From positions 1 to 64,000 of the forward strand of contig NZ_JARXVF010000001.1 in the NCBI RefSeq assembly GCF_029892515.1: 64,000 nt of DNA, read 5' to 3'. Position 1 is the stretch's first letter; every line of letters begins with the position of its first letter. The notes under the pieces were generated by a model, which saw nothing but the letters and a program-made list of their open reading frames with translations, did no database searches and had not been told where the DNA came from. Below, one piece after another: positions 57,076 to 64,000 of the stretch. The position numbers were made by a program, and so were the translations under genes. The stretch is from Pseudaminobacter soli (ex Li et al. 2025). Its GTDB lineage: Bacteria > Pseudomonadota > Alphaproteobacteria > Rhizobiales > Rhizobiaceae.

Positions 57076-57447
57076 TCATGCGTCTCCCAGATAGGATTTG
57101 ATCGTCTCGATGAAGCGTGGCACCGAAATGGGCTTGGAGATGTAAGCCTCGCAGCCGCCCTGGCGGATACGCTCCTCGTCGCCCTTCATGGCGAAGGCCG
57201 TCACCGCAATGACGGGGATGACGTGGAGATCGTCGTCCTCCTTCAGCCACTTGGTCACTTCAAGGCCGGAAACCTCGGGAAGCTGGATATCCATCAGGAT
57301 CAGGTCGGGCCGGTGGGCACGCGCCAGATCCAGCGCCTCGAGCCCGTTGCGCGTGCGCACGGTCTCGTAACCACTTGCCTCGATCAGGTCGCGGAAGAGC
57401 TTCATGTTGAGCTCGTTGTCCTCGACGATCATTACCTTCTTAGCCAT
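57076..57447 (-). CDS. divK: Cell-cycle response regulator DivK
   Basis: Stand-alone receiver domain of 123 residues with the acidic pocket VEDN, acceptor Asp 53 ([11 protein letters not shown]), Thr in [11 protein letters not shown] and Lys in YISKPI. Together with PleD it is the Caulobacter-type pair controlled by the kinases DivJ/PleC, setting cell polarity and, through CckA, CtrA activity. The gene is the first of the divK-pleD operon and is divergent from DUF3572, with a 238-base gap that should hold the promoters. Confidence 0.96.
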   Translation of the reverse strand: MAKKVMIVEDNELNMKLFRDLIEASGYETVRTRNGLEALDLARAHRPDLILMDIQLPEVSGLEVTKWLKEDDDLHVIPVIAVTAFAMKGDEERIRQGGCEAYISKPISVPRFIETIKSYLGDA

Positions 57448-57685
57448 TGAATTCCCGTCCCGAATGCCGATCGCGCGTTATCCAAAAACTCCTGCGCTGC
57501 CTGCCGATGGCACCAAACCCGCAGCAAGACTAGCGCAAGATCATTGACGAAACGGAAACCTCCGAGAGGTTTGCCGGTCATTCCTTTTCCTACACCATTT
57601 TTGCGACGACTGTCCGCCGCACTTGCCCGTGCGGTCTGCAATCGCTACTTCAAAACTGGTTTCACCCGGACAGGGAAATGTGGCG

Positions 57686-57985
57686 ATGAGCAAGCAATCC
57701 GCGATACATGAAGGCGCCGAAGCCATCGCCATCCAGGCGCTCGGCTTTATCGCCTCCGACCCGGATCTGCTTCCACGCTTCCTGTCGATCACCGGCATAG
57801 AGGCCTCGGCCATACGCCATGCAGCCCGCGAGCCGGGCTTCCTGGCCGGCGTTCTGCAATTCGTGCTGGCGCATGAACCGACGCTGCTCAGTTTCTCGCA
57901 AGCCGCCAACATCGCGCCGGGCGAAGTAGGCAAGGCACTGAGGCATCTGCCATTGGGCGACGACAGCCACCAGACATCGATATGA
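57686..57985 (+). CDS. DUF3572 family protein
   Basis: A 99-residue helical protein of unknown function with AEAIAIQALGFIASDPDLLPRFLSITGI and FLAGVLQFVLAHEPTLLSFSQAANIAPGEVGKALRHLP, typical of DUF3572. ATG 57686 has an AGGGA ribosome site; the frame upstream to 57623 is not used. Its stop overlaps the start of the HAD gene by four bases. It lies opposite divK, as in other rhizobial genomes. Confidence 0.88.
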   Translation: MSKQSAIHEGAEAIAIQALGFIASDPDLLPRFLSITGIEASAIRHAAREPGFLAGVLQFVLAHEPTLLSFSQAANIAPGEVGKALRHLPLGDDSHQTSI

Positions 57986-58635
57986 GCGAAGATCAGGAAA
58001 CAGCACGCCAGATCGCCGAACTGGCCCGCGACGACCGTCCGCTTCTCGTGCTGGACGTGGACGAGGTCGTGCTGGAATTCATCCAGCCCTTCACCGGCTT
58101 CATCGGCACGCAAGGACTAGAACTGAGGGCCGATTCGTTCCGGCTGCACGGCAACGTCTTCGACCTGGAGACGCAGGCGGCAATCGCCGACGAGCGCGTT
58201 TCGGCCCTGATCGAGGAGTTTTTCGTCGTCCAGGCCGATTGGCAGAGATGCCCGGAGGGCGCGACGGAGGCCATTGCGACGCTGGCCGAGCGCGCCGAGA
58301 TCGTGATGCTGACAGCAATGCCGCACCGCCACCGGACAACGCGACGCTCCCTGCTCGACCGGCTCGGCTTCCCCTACCCGCTCCTAACCACGGAACGGGC
58401 CAAGGGCCCGGCGATCCAGCAGCTGCGCGGCGAGCATCCGCGCCCCGTGGCCTTCGTTGACGACATCGCGCACAATCTGGTTTCGGCCCGCGCTTGCGTG
58501 GCCGATGCGCATCTCTTCCACATCATGGCCCACAAGGGCCTGCGCGAACTGATGCCGCCGCTGCCGGAAGGCATCGTCGAGGTGGAGAACTGGCAGGAGG
58601 CGATGCCCAAGATCGCCATGGCGCTCGGCTTCTGA
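57982..58635 (+). CDS. HAD superfamily hydrolase-like protein
   Basis: The 217-residue protein has the HAD motif I LVLDVDEVVLEF with the Asp pair at 25/27, motif II TAMPHRH and the C-terminal acidic VAFVDDIAHNLVSA, so phosphatase activity is plausible. It is translationally coupled to DUF3572. The substrate is unknown. Confidence 0.85.
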   Translation: MSEDQETARQIAELARDDRPLLVLDVDEVVLEFIQPFTGFIGTQGLELRADSFRLHGNVFDLETQAAIADERVSALIEEFFVVQADWQRCPEGATEAIATLAERAEIVMLTAMPHRHRTTRRSLLDRLGFPYPLLTTERAKGPAIQQLRGEHPRPVAFVDDIAHNLVSARACVADAHLFHIMAHKGLRELMPPLPEGIVEVENWQEAMPKIAMALGF

Positions 58636-58641
58636 CCTGCT

Positions 58642-59220
58642 TCAGATCGTCAGGCGCATCAGCGGACGTCCCGGCTTGCGTTCCGCCACCCGCTCGAAAC
58701 CGGCCTTCTCGAACACGCGCGTCGAGCCGACATAGAGCCCAACCGAGCGCGAATCCTTCGATTCGGTCATCGGGCAGGCTTCCAGCAGCCGTGCGCCATT
58801 CTCCCGAGCGAAGCTGATTCCCGACTCGACCAGGCGATGGGTCAGCCCCTTGCCCCGGGCCGAATTGCGAATGAAGAAGCAGGAAATCGCCCATACCGCG
58901 GAGTCGGCCGCATCATTCGGCTCGACGGGCGTCGAAACCCTGCCCGCATTGTTCCACTCTGGCACGTCGGCGCGCGGGCCGATCTGCATCCAGCCCATGG
59001 CGACGCCGTCTTCAACCGCGAGCAAGCCGGGAGGAGGCCCTGATTCGATGCGCGCCTTGATGAATTCCTTGTTGCGGACGCGGTCGTTCTCGCGCCGCAT
59101 TGCCGGCGGCAGGCGATAATGCGTGCACCAGCAGCCATAGCAGGCGCCCTGCTTGCCAAACAAATCCTCGAATTTCGGCCATAGATCGCCGGTAACCGGC
59201 ATAATTGTCAGCACAGACAT
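58642..59220 (-). CDS. GNAT family N-acetyltransferase
   Basis: A 192-residue acetyltransferase-like protein. The N-terminal half has a cysteine-rich GACYGCWCTHYRLP segment, the core has AISCFFIRNSARGKGLTHRLVESGISFARENGA (acetyl-CoA site) and the end KAGFERVAERKPGRPLMRL. ATG 59220 is preceded by an excellent AGGAGGGAG site; the longer frame to 59568 overlaps dinB and is rejected. It is divergent from dinB by 63 bases. Confidence 0.88.
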   Translation of the reverse strand: MSVLTIMPVTGDLWPKFEDLFGKQGACYGCWCTHYRLPPAMRRENDRVRNKEFIKARIESGPPPGLLAVEDGVAMGWMQIGPRADVPEWNNAGRVSTPVEPNDAADSAVWAISCFFIRNSARGKGLTHRLVESGISFARENGARLLEACPMTESKDSRSVGLYVGSTRVFEKAGFERVAERKPGRPLMRLTI

Positions 59221-59283
59221 GCTCTCTCCCTCCTGCCGCTTGTGGGCGACGACCGGCTGCCATAAAATTGCGATGTTCCACTT

Positions 59284-60612
59284 ATGTTCGCAGCGATGCC
59301 CACGCCTGTCAACGATCCGAGCCACGGTTTTTGCCGCGACTGCCTGACCCTTCAGCGCGGTTCCGGCCTGCGTTGCAGTGCCTGTGGCAGCCCGCGCCTG
59401 GCGCGCCATCCGGAGCTCTATTCGCTGCGCATCGCGCATATCGACTGCGACGCCTTCTATGCCGCCGTGGAAAAGCGCGACAACCCGGAGCTCAAGGACA
59501 AGCCGGTCATCATCGGCGGGGGAAAACGCGGCGTCGTCTCGACCGCCTGCTACATCGCCCGCATCCATGGCGTGCGATCGGCGATGCCCATGTTCAAGGC
59601 GCTGGAAGCCTGTCCAGAGGCGGTCGTGATAAAGCCCGACATGGAAAAATATGTGCGCGTCGGGCGCGAGGTACGCGCCATGATGCAGGCGCTGACCCCG
59701 CTGGTTGAGCCGCTATCGATCGACGAGGCATTTTTGGATCTGTCCGGCACCGAGCGGCTGCATGGCCGCCCGCCGGCGCTGGTACTGGCCCGCTTCACCC
59801 AGGCCGTGGAAAAGGAGATCGGCATCACCGTTTCCGCTGGCCTCTCCTACTGCAAGTTCCTCGCCAAGGTCGCCTCCGACTTCCGCAAGCCGCGCGGCTT
59901 TTCGATCATCGGCCAGGCCGAGGCCCTGGGCTTCCTCGCCGAGCAGCCGGTGACGATGATCTGGGGCGTCGGCAAGGCATTTGCGGCCACGCTGGAGCAG
60001 GACGGCATCCGCATGATCAGCCAGCTTCAGCGGATGGAGCGTGGCGAGCTGATGCGCCGCTACGGCACGATGGGCGACCGGCTCTACCGGCTGTCGCGCG
60101 GGCAGGACGAGCGCCGCGTGGTGCCCGACCACGACGCCAAGAGCGTGTCGGCAGAGACCACCTTCGACACCGACCTCGCCTCGGCGGCCGATCTAGTGCC
60201 GGTGCTGCGGGCGCTGTCGGAAAAAGTTTCGGCGCGGCTCAAGAAGGCCGGCATTGCCGGACGCACGGTGGTGCTGAAGCTCAAGACCTCCGACTTCAAG
60301 ATTCGCACCCGCAACCGTCAGCTCGCCGATCCGACGCGGCTGGCCGACCGCATCTTCCAGACCGGCCTGCAACTGCTCGAAAAGGAAACCGACGGCACAA
60401 GGTACCGGCTCCTCGGCATCGGCGTCAGCGATCTCAGCGACGCCGACCGCGCCGACCCGCCGGACCTGGTCGATGTGCAGGCGCGCAAGCGCGCACTGGC
60501 CGAAGGCGCCATCGATGCGTTGCGCGACAAGTTCGGCAAAAAAGCCGTGGAGACCGGCTATACCTTCGGCAAGGGCCGCAACGCGCATCCACCGGAGGAT
60601 GTGGAGCGCTGA
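59284..60612 (+). CDS. dinB: DNA polymerase IV with N-terminal four-cysteine extension
   Basis: Y-family error-prone polymerase. The 442-residue protein has the palm motifs [17 protein letters not shown] and [13 protein letters not shown] with the catalytic acids, the [17 protein letters not shown] finger/thumb region and the little-finger domain. Before the polymerase core there is a 45-residue extension with two CxxC pairs (Cys 17/20 and 31/34), a probable zinc knuckle, absent from E. coli DinB. No SOS-box-like sequence was clear in the short divergent gap. Confidence 0.95.
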   Translation: MFAAMPTPVNDPSHGFCRDCLTLQRGSGLRCSACGSPRLARHPELYSLRIAHIDCDAFYAAVEKRDNPELKDKPVIIGGGKRGVVSTACYIARIHGVRSAMPMFKALEACPEAVVIKPDMEKYVRVGREVRAMMQALTPLVEPLSIDEAFLDLSGTERLHGRPPALVLARFTQAVEKEIGITVSAGLSYCKFLAKVASDFRKPRGFSIIGQAEALGFLAEQPVTMIWGVGKAFAATLEQDGIRMISQLQRMERGELMRRYGTMGDRLYRLSRGQDERRVVPDHDAKSVSAETTFDTDLASAADLVPVLRALSEKVSARLKKAGIAGRTVVLKLKTSDFKIRTRNRQLADPTRLADRIFQTGLQLLEKETDGTRYRLLGIGVSDLSDADRADPPDLVDVQARKRALAEGAIDALRDKFGKKAVETGYTFGKGRNAHPPEDVER

Positions 60613-60656
60613 GGCCTGATCTTGTCCGAAAAGCCTGCAACTTTTCGGGATCATGC
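60613..60656. repeat. RIME-like palindromic element after dinB
   Basis: CCGAAAAG (60627-60634) and CTTTTCGG (60642-60649) form an 8-bp stem with a seven-base loop, flanked by GATCTTG and GATCATGC. This is the core of the GATCATGC...CCGAAAAG palindromes found repeatedly between genes of Mesorhizobium and relatives. It touches the dinB stop and lies just ahead of the DUF922 gene. Confidence 0.65.
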
Positions 60657-60699
60657 TCTAGTTTGCGCCCGACAAAGTATCGGAGTGCAGAGGATTCGC

Positions 60700-61299
60700 G
60701 TGAAAGTAGCTGTTCGGTTCTGGCTCGCCGTGGCCTGCTTCGCGTCATTTCCCCTGTTCGCCCGTGCCGATTGGCAGGCGACCGAAAAGGTGCAGAGCTA
60801 TGCCATCTCGGGCAAATCCGGCATTGAGCTCTATCGATCGATCGGCGAGCGCGGCCCCAAGGCCGGGCTGGTTCGCGCCATCGCGCACACCAATTTCACG
60901 CTGACCTGGTCGAGGAAATATGAACCGCAGCCGGATGGTTCCTGCATCCTCGCCTCTGCCCGGCCAAATCTGACAATCACCTATACGCTGCCCAAACCCG
61001 CCGAAAAGCTGCCGACTGCCGTCCGCGAAAAGTGGGAGGTCTTTGCCGCCGGCGTGCGCAAGCACGAGCTGGTGCATGGCGATCTCATCAAGGACCTGGT
61101 CAAGGCGATCGAGGCTGTGAGTGTTGGTCTGACCGTGGCGGACGATCCCAGGTGCAGCAAGATCAGGACCGAGCTGACGCTGAAACTGTCGGAACTTTCA
61201 CTGGCACAGCGCCAGCGCAGCAGCGACTTCGACAAGGCGGAGATGAGCGACGGTGGCAATATCCACCAGTTGATCCTCACCCTGGTGAATGGGGAATAG
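60700..61299 (+). CDS. DUF922 family secreted Zn-dependent protease-like protein
   Basis: The 199-residue precursor has a signal peptide (residues 1-23, VKVAVRFWLAVACFASFPLFARA) and the DUF922 domain with TWSRKYEPQPDGSC and the metal-binding HExxH in RKHELVHGDL. Two cysteines (DGSCILA and DDPRCSK) could form a disulfide. The start is GTG 60700 with AGAGGA; the upstream frame to 60622 runs through the palindromic element. Protease activity is predicted from the HExxH only. Confidence 0.85.
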   Translation: MKVAVRFWLAVACFASFPLFARADWQATEKVQSYAISGKSGIELYRSIGERGPKAGLVRAIAHTNFTLTWSRKYEPQPDGSCILASARPNLTITYTLPKPAEKLPTAVREKWEVFAAGVRKHELVHGDLIKDLVKAIEAVSVGLTVADDPRCSKIRTELTLKLSELSLAQRQRSSDFDKAEMSDGGNIHQLILTLVNGE

Positions 61300-61362
61300 G
61301 CAACGACGAGCTTTATCGACCGGTCATGCTAAACTGATCGCACACCTTGCGGAGTGGCGGCC

Positions 61363-62082
61363 ATGATCGTTCAGGCATGCCTTAACGGCGCGCGATCGAA
61401 AGACTTTCATCCCCAACTGCCGTCTACTGCGGAGGCGATAGCGCGCCATGGCGCCGCCTGTGTCGACGCCGGCGCCGCCGAATTGCACTTCCACGCGCGA
61501 GCACCGGGCGGCCGCGAAAGCTTGCTGGCGGTGGACGCCACCACGCTCGCCGTTCGCCAGGCCTGCCCCGGCACGCTCATCGGGGTTTCGACCGGCGCGT
61601 GGATCGAGAAGGATGAGCAACGAACCCGCGATTGCATCATGGGTTGGAATGAGCTGCCCGACTACGCCTCGGTCAATCTGTCGGAGCCCGACGCTCCGGC
61701 CATCATGGACCTGCTTCGCCAGCGGGACGTTGGCATCGAGGCCGGGCTTGCTTCGGTCGCCGATGCGGAACGTTTCGTGGGTCTCAAGGACCACAGGCGT
61801 GTTCTTCGCGTCCTGATCGAGATCGAGGAGCAGGATCTTGGCATCGCGCGCCAGCTCGCCGATGGAATCGCCTTGGTGCTGGACCGCGCGGACGTAAGGC
61901 GCCCCATTCTTCTCCACGGCGTCGATGCCACGGTCTGGCAGTTCGTGGAGCTCGCACATCAAAGACGATGGTCGGCGCGCGTCGGTCTGGAAGATGGCGA
62001 GTATCTCCCGGACGGAACGACGGCGGCCGACAATGCGGCGCTGGTGGCTGCCGCGGTTGCGATTTTCCGCCAAGGCCGATGA
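61363..62082 (+). CDS. BKACE family beta-keto acid cleavage enzyme-like protein (DUF849)
   Basis: Members use Zn2+ to condense beta-keto acids with acetyl-CoA. The 239-residue protein begins MIVQACLNGARSKDF and has the metal-binding HxH in ELHFHARAPGG, the third-strand VNLSEPD and GLEDGEYLPDGTTA at the C-terminus. It is shorter than the usual 270-310 residues. ATG 61363 has a GGAG site; GTG 61354 is an alternative. It converges with dnaE. Confidence 0.85.
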   Translation: MIVQACLNGARSKDFHPQLPSTAEAIARHGAACVDAGAAELHFHARAPGGRESLLAVDATTLAVRQACPGTLIGVSTGAWIEKDEQRTRDCIMGWNELPDYASVNLSEPDAPAIMDLLRQRDVGIEAGLASVADAERFVGLKDHRRVLRVLIEIEEQDLGIARQLADGIALVLDRADVRRPILLHGVDATVWQFVELAHQRRWSARVGLEDGEYLPDGTTAADNAALVAAAVAIFRQGR

Positions 62083-62146
62083 GCCGAACGGCGATGACGC
62101 CCATCTCGCGCGTCATCGCCTTGATGCGTACAGCGTCGGGGAAGCG

Positions 62147-64000
62147 CTAAACCAGCTCCACCTCGACCACGCCCGGCACTGCGCGCATTGCCGAGGCGAT
62201 CTGCGGCGAGATGCGGTAGCGGGTGGGCAATTCGACCTCGATCTCGCCCTGGGCATTGTCCTTGATGAGTACAAAACTCACCTGGCCCTCGCCCTTGGTG
62301 TTGAGCTGGTTGGCCACCATGTTGAGCGGCGAAGCGTCGCGCAGATAGACGCGCAATGCCTTCTGCACACGGCTTGCCTCGTCCTCAAGCGAATTCACCG
62401 TCTGGATGCGCAGATTGACGCCCTCGGGCCTGTTCTCCGCCGCGACAGTGACGACCACCGATTTACCCGGTTCGAGCAGATCGCGATATTGCGCGAGCGC
62501 TTCGGAGAACAGCACCGCCTCGTATTGGCCCGAGGTGTCCGAGAACATCACCACGCCCATCTTGTTGCCGGTGCGCGTCTTTCGCTCCTGCTTGGACGTC
62601 ACTGTGCCGGCAAGACGTCCCGCGCTGGCGCCGCGCTTCACGGCGGCGGAAAAATCGGTCCAGGTCTGGACCCGCATCTTCTCCAGCACCGTCTTGTACT
62701 CGTCGAGCGGGTGGGCCGAGAGATAGAAGCCGACGACCTGAAATTCGCGGTGCAGCCGGTCGGCCGGCAGCCACGGCTCGGCGGCGGGCAGATGCAACTG
62801 CTTCTGCTTGCTGGCGGAGGCAGAGCCAAACATGTCTGTGATGCCGGCCGCGGCATCGGCTTGCGAGCGCGAGGCAAGGCCCATCATACGCTCCACGCCG
62901 GCCATCAGCGAGGCACGGTCGTGGCCGAAGCAATCCAGTGCACCGGCATTGATCAGGCTTTCGAAGACGCGCTTGCCGACAACCTTGGGGTCGATGCGTT
63001 CGCAAAAATCCTCGAGGTCCTCGAACGGCTTTTCGGCACGCTTGGCGACGATGTGATCGACTGCCGCCTCGCCCACGCCCTTGATTGCCGCAAGCGCGTA
63101 GTAGATGCGGTTTTCGCCCACCTCGAACGGACGATACGAGGTCCTGACCGACGGCGGCAACACCTCGATGCCCAGCCGCATCGCGTCCTGCCGGAAGTCC
63201 GACAGCTTGTCGGTGTTGGACATATCGTAGGTCATCGACGCGGCGAGGAATTCGACCGGGTAATGCGCCTTCAGATAGGCCGTCTGGTAGGAGACGATGG
63301 CGTAGGCGGCAGCGTGCGACTTGTTGAAGCCGTAGTCGGCGAACTTTGCGAGCAGGTCGAAGATGAAATCCGACTGCTGTTTGCTGACGCCCTTTTCCAC
63401 AGCACCCGAGACGAAGCGCTCGCGCTGCTTGTCCATCTCGGCGCGGATCTTCTTACCCATGGCGCGGCGCAGAAGATCGGCTTCGCCGAGCGAGTAGCCG
63501 GCCAGTTCCTGCGCGATCTGCATGACCTGCTCCTGGTAGACGATAACCCCTTGGGTCTCCTTCACCAGATGGTCGATCATGGGATGGATGGAGGCGATCT
63601 CCTCCTCGCCATGCTTGCGGGCGTTGTAGATCGGGATGTTCTCCATCGGGCCCGGGCGGTAAAGCGCCACCAGCGCGATGATGTCCTCGACGCAGTCCGG
63701 CTTCATGCCGATCAGCGCCTTGCGCATGCCAGCACTTTCAACCTGGAAGATGCCGACCGTCTCGCCGCGCGACAGCATGGCGTAGGTCTTGGGATCGTCG
63801 AGCGGGATCTGCGCGAGATCGATGTCGACGCCGCGCCGGCTGATGAGCTTGACAGCGGTTTCCAGGACCGAGAGCGTCTTCAGGCCGAGGAAGTCGAACT
63901 TTACCAGCCCCGCCTGCTCGACATATTTCATGTTGAACTGGGTGACCGGCATGTCCGAGCGCGGATCGCGGTACATCGGCACCAGTTCCGACAGCGGGCG
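62147..64000 (-). CDS. dnaE: DNA polymerase III subunit alpha, C-terminal part
   Basis: Replicative polymerase. The gene runs off the right edge; about 618 C-terminal residues are inside. Visible parts are the C-terminal end of the polymerase/fingers region (FDFLGLKTLSVLETAV, ALYRPGPMENIPIYNARKHG, TQGVIVYQEQVMQIAQELAGYSLGEADLLRRAMGKK, FADYGFNKSHAAAYA), the helix-hairpin-helix domain (YYALAAIKGVGEAAVDHIV), the OB fold (GRLAGTVTSKQERKTRTGNKMG) and a C-terminal domain ending VPGVVEVELV. It is intact through the window edge. Confidence 0.97.
   Translation of the reverse strand, partial: RPLSELVPMYRDPRSDMPVTQFNMKYVEQAGLVKFDFLGLKTLSVLETAVKLISRRGVDIDLAQIPLDDPKTYAMLSRGETVGIFQVESAGMRKALIGMKPDCVEDIIALVALYRPGPMENIPIYNARKHGEEEIASIHPMIDHLVKETQGVIVYQEQVMQIAQELAGYSLGEADLLRRAMGKKIRAEMDKQRERFVSGAVEKGVSKQQSDFIFDLLAKFADYGFNKSHAAAYAIVSYQTAYLKAHYPVEFLAASMTYDMSNTDKLSDFRQDAMRLGIEVLPPSVRTSYRPFEVGENRIYYALAAIKGVGEAAVDHIVAKRAEKPFEDLEDFCERIDPKVVGKRVFESLINAGALDCFGHDRASLMAGVERMMGLASRSQADAAAGITDMFGSASASKQKQLHLPAAEPWLPADRLHREFQVVGFYLSAHPLDEYKTVLEKMRVQTWTDFSAAVKRGASAGRLAGTVTSKQERKTRTGNKMGVVMFSDTSGQYEAVLFSEALAQYRDLLEPGKSVVVTVAAENRPEGVNLRIQTVNSLEDEASRVQKALRVYLRDASPLNMVANQLNTKGEGQVSFVLIKDNAQGEIEVELPTRYRISPQIASAMRAVPGVVEVELV

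Overview
The window looks like a chromosomal segment of a Rhizobiales alphaproteobacterium, most like the Phyllobacteriaceae (Mesorhizobium/Aminobacter type). The evidence is high GC, a divK-pleD pair, a short-gap lipid A operon ending in lpxI-lpxB, a separately encoded GatC/GatA amidotransferase, an EipB-type envelope protein, several rhizobial DUF families (DUF1489, DUF3572, DUF6105-like, DUF4031), and palindromic intergenic elements of the rhizobial (RIME-like) kind. I saw no rRNA, tRNA, CRISPR array, insertion sequence, prophage or plasmid gene.

Region by region. 1-2441 (-) is a comEC-type competence channel gene broken by two single-base frameshifts. 2602-5494 (+) holds gltX and gltA and ends in a bidirectional terminator. 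5553-18756 (-) is one long translation and envelope operon read as rpsB-tsf-pyrH-frr-uppS-cdsA-rseP-bamA-lpxD-fabZ-lpxA-lpxI-lpxB, with a good sigma70-type promoter ahead of rpsB and hairpins at several gene boundaries. 18950-25251 is a mixed block: a LysE exporter, DUF4031 and EipB operon, RidA, a phosphodiesterase, an acyltransferase-like protein, an SMR pump, a HIT protein and AzlCD. 25392-28785 (-) carries clpS-clpA and a phasin gene with two tandem operator-like palindromes upstream. 29053-36078 has a D,D-carboxypeptidase with a SPOR domain, a DnaJ/VWA gene pair, DUF1489, L-serine dehydratase, a 42-residue membrane peptide gene, DUF599 and a YdcF/ElyC protein. 36209-38451 (-) is gatC, an acetyltransferase and gatA. 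38551-42939 has an UPF0173 hydrolase, ruvX, a DUF6105-like protein, an AEC permease and an AidB-like acyl-CoA dehydrogenase. 43109-55273 (+) is pyrB-pyrC-plsY-dprA, topA-rnr-DUF983, a Nudix hydrolase, an MFS transporter and rpmG. 55665-57447 (-) is divK-pleD. 57686-62082 has DUF3572-HAD, a GNAT enzyme, dinB, a DUF922 protease-like protein and a BKACE-family protein. The window ends inside dnaE (-).

Most of this is ordinary, compact, conserved core chromosome, with many 4-bp ATGA overlaps and convergent genes whose stop codons overlap. I did not find a clear new multi-gene system. The most interesting signals are the doubly frameshifted comEC; a pyrB-linked dihydroorotase homologue that has lost most of its metal ligands; paired 15-bp palindromes 21 bp apart upstream of the phasin gene; a strongly structured non-coding stretch between rpmG and pleD; the hairpins punctuating the rpsB-lpxB operon; a 42-residue membrane peptide gene with its own terminator; and a membrane J-protein/VWA pair of unknown job.
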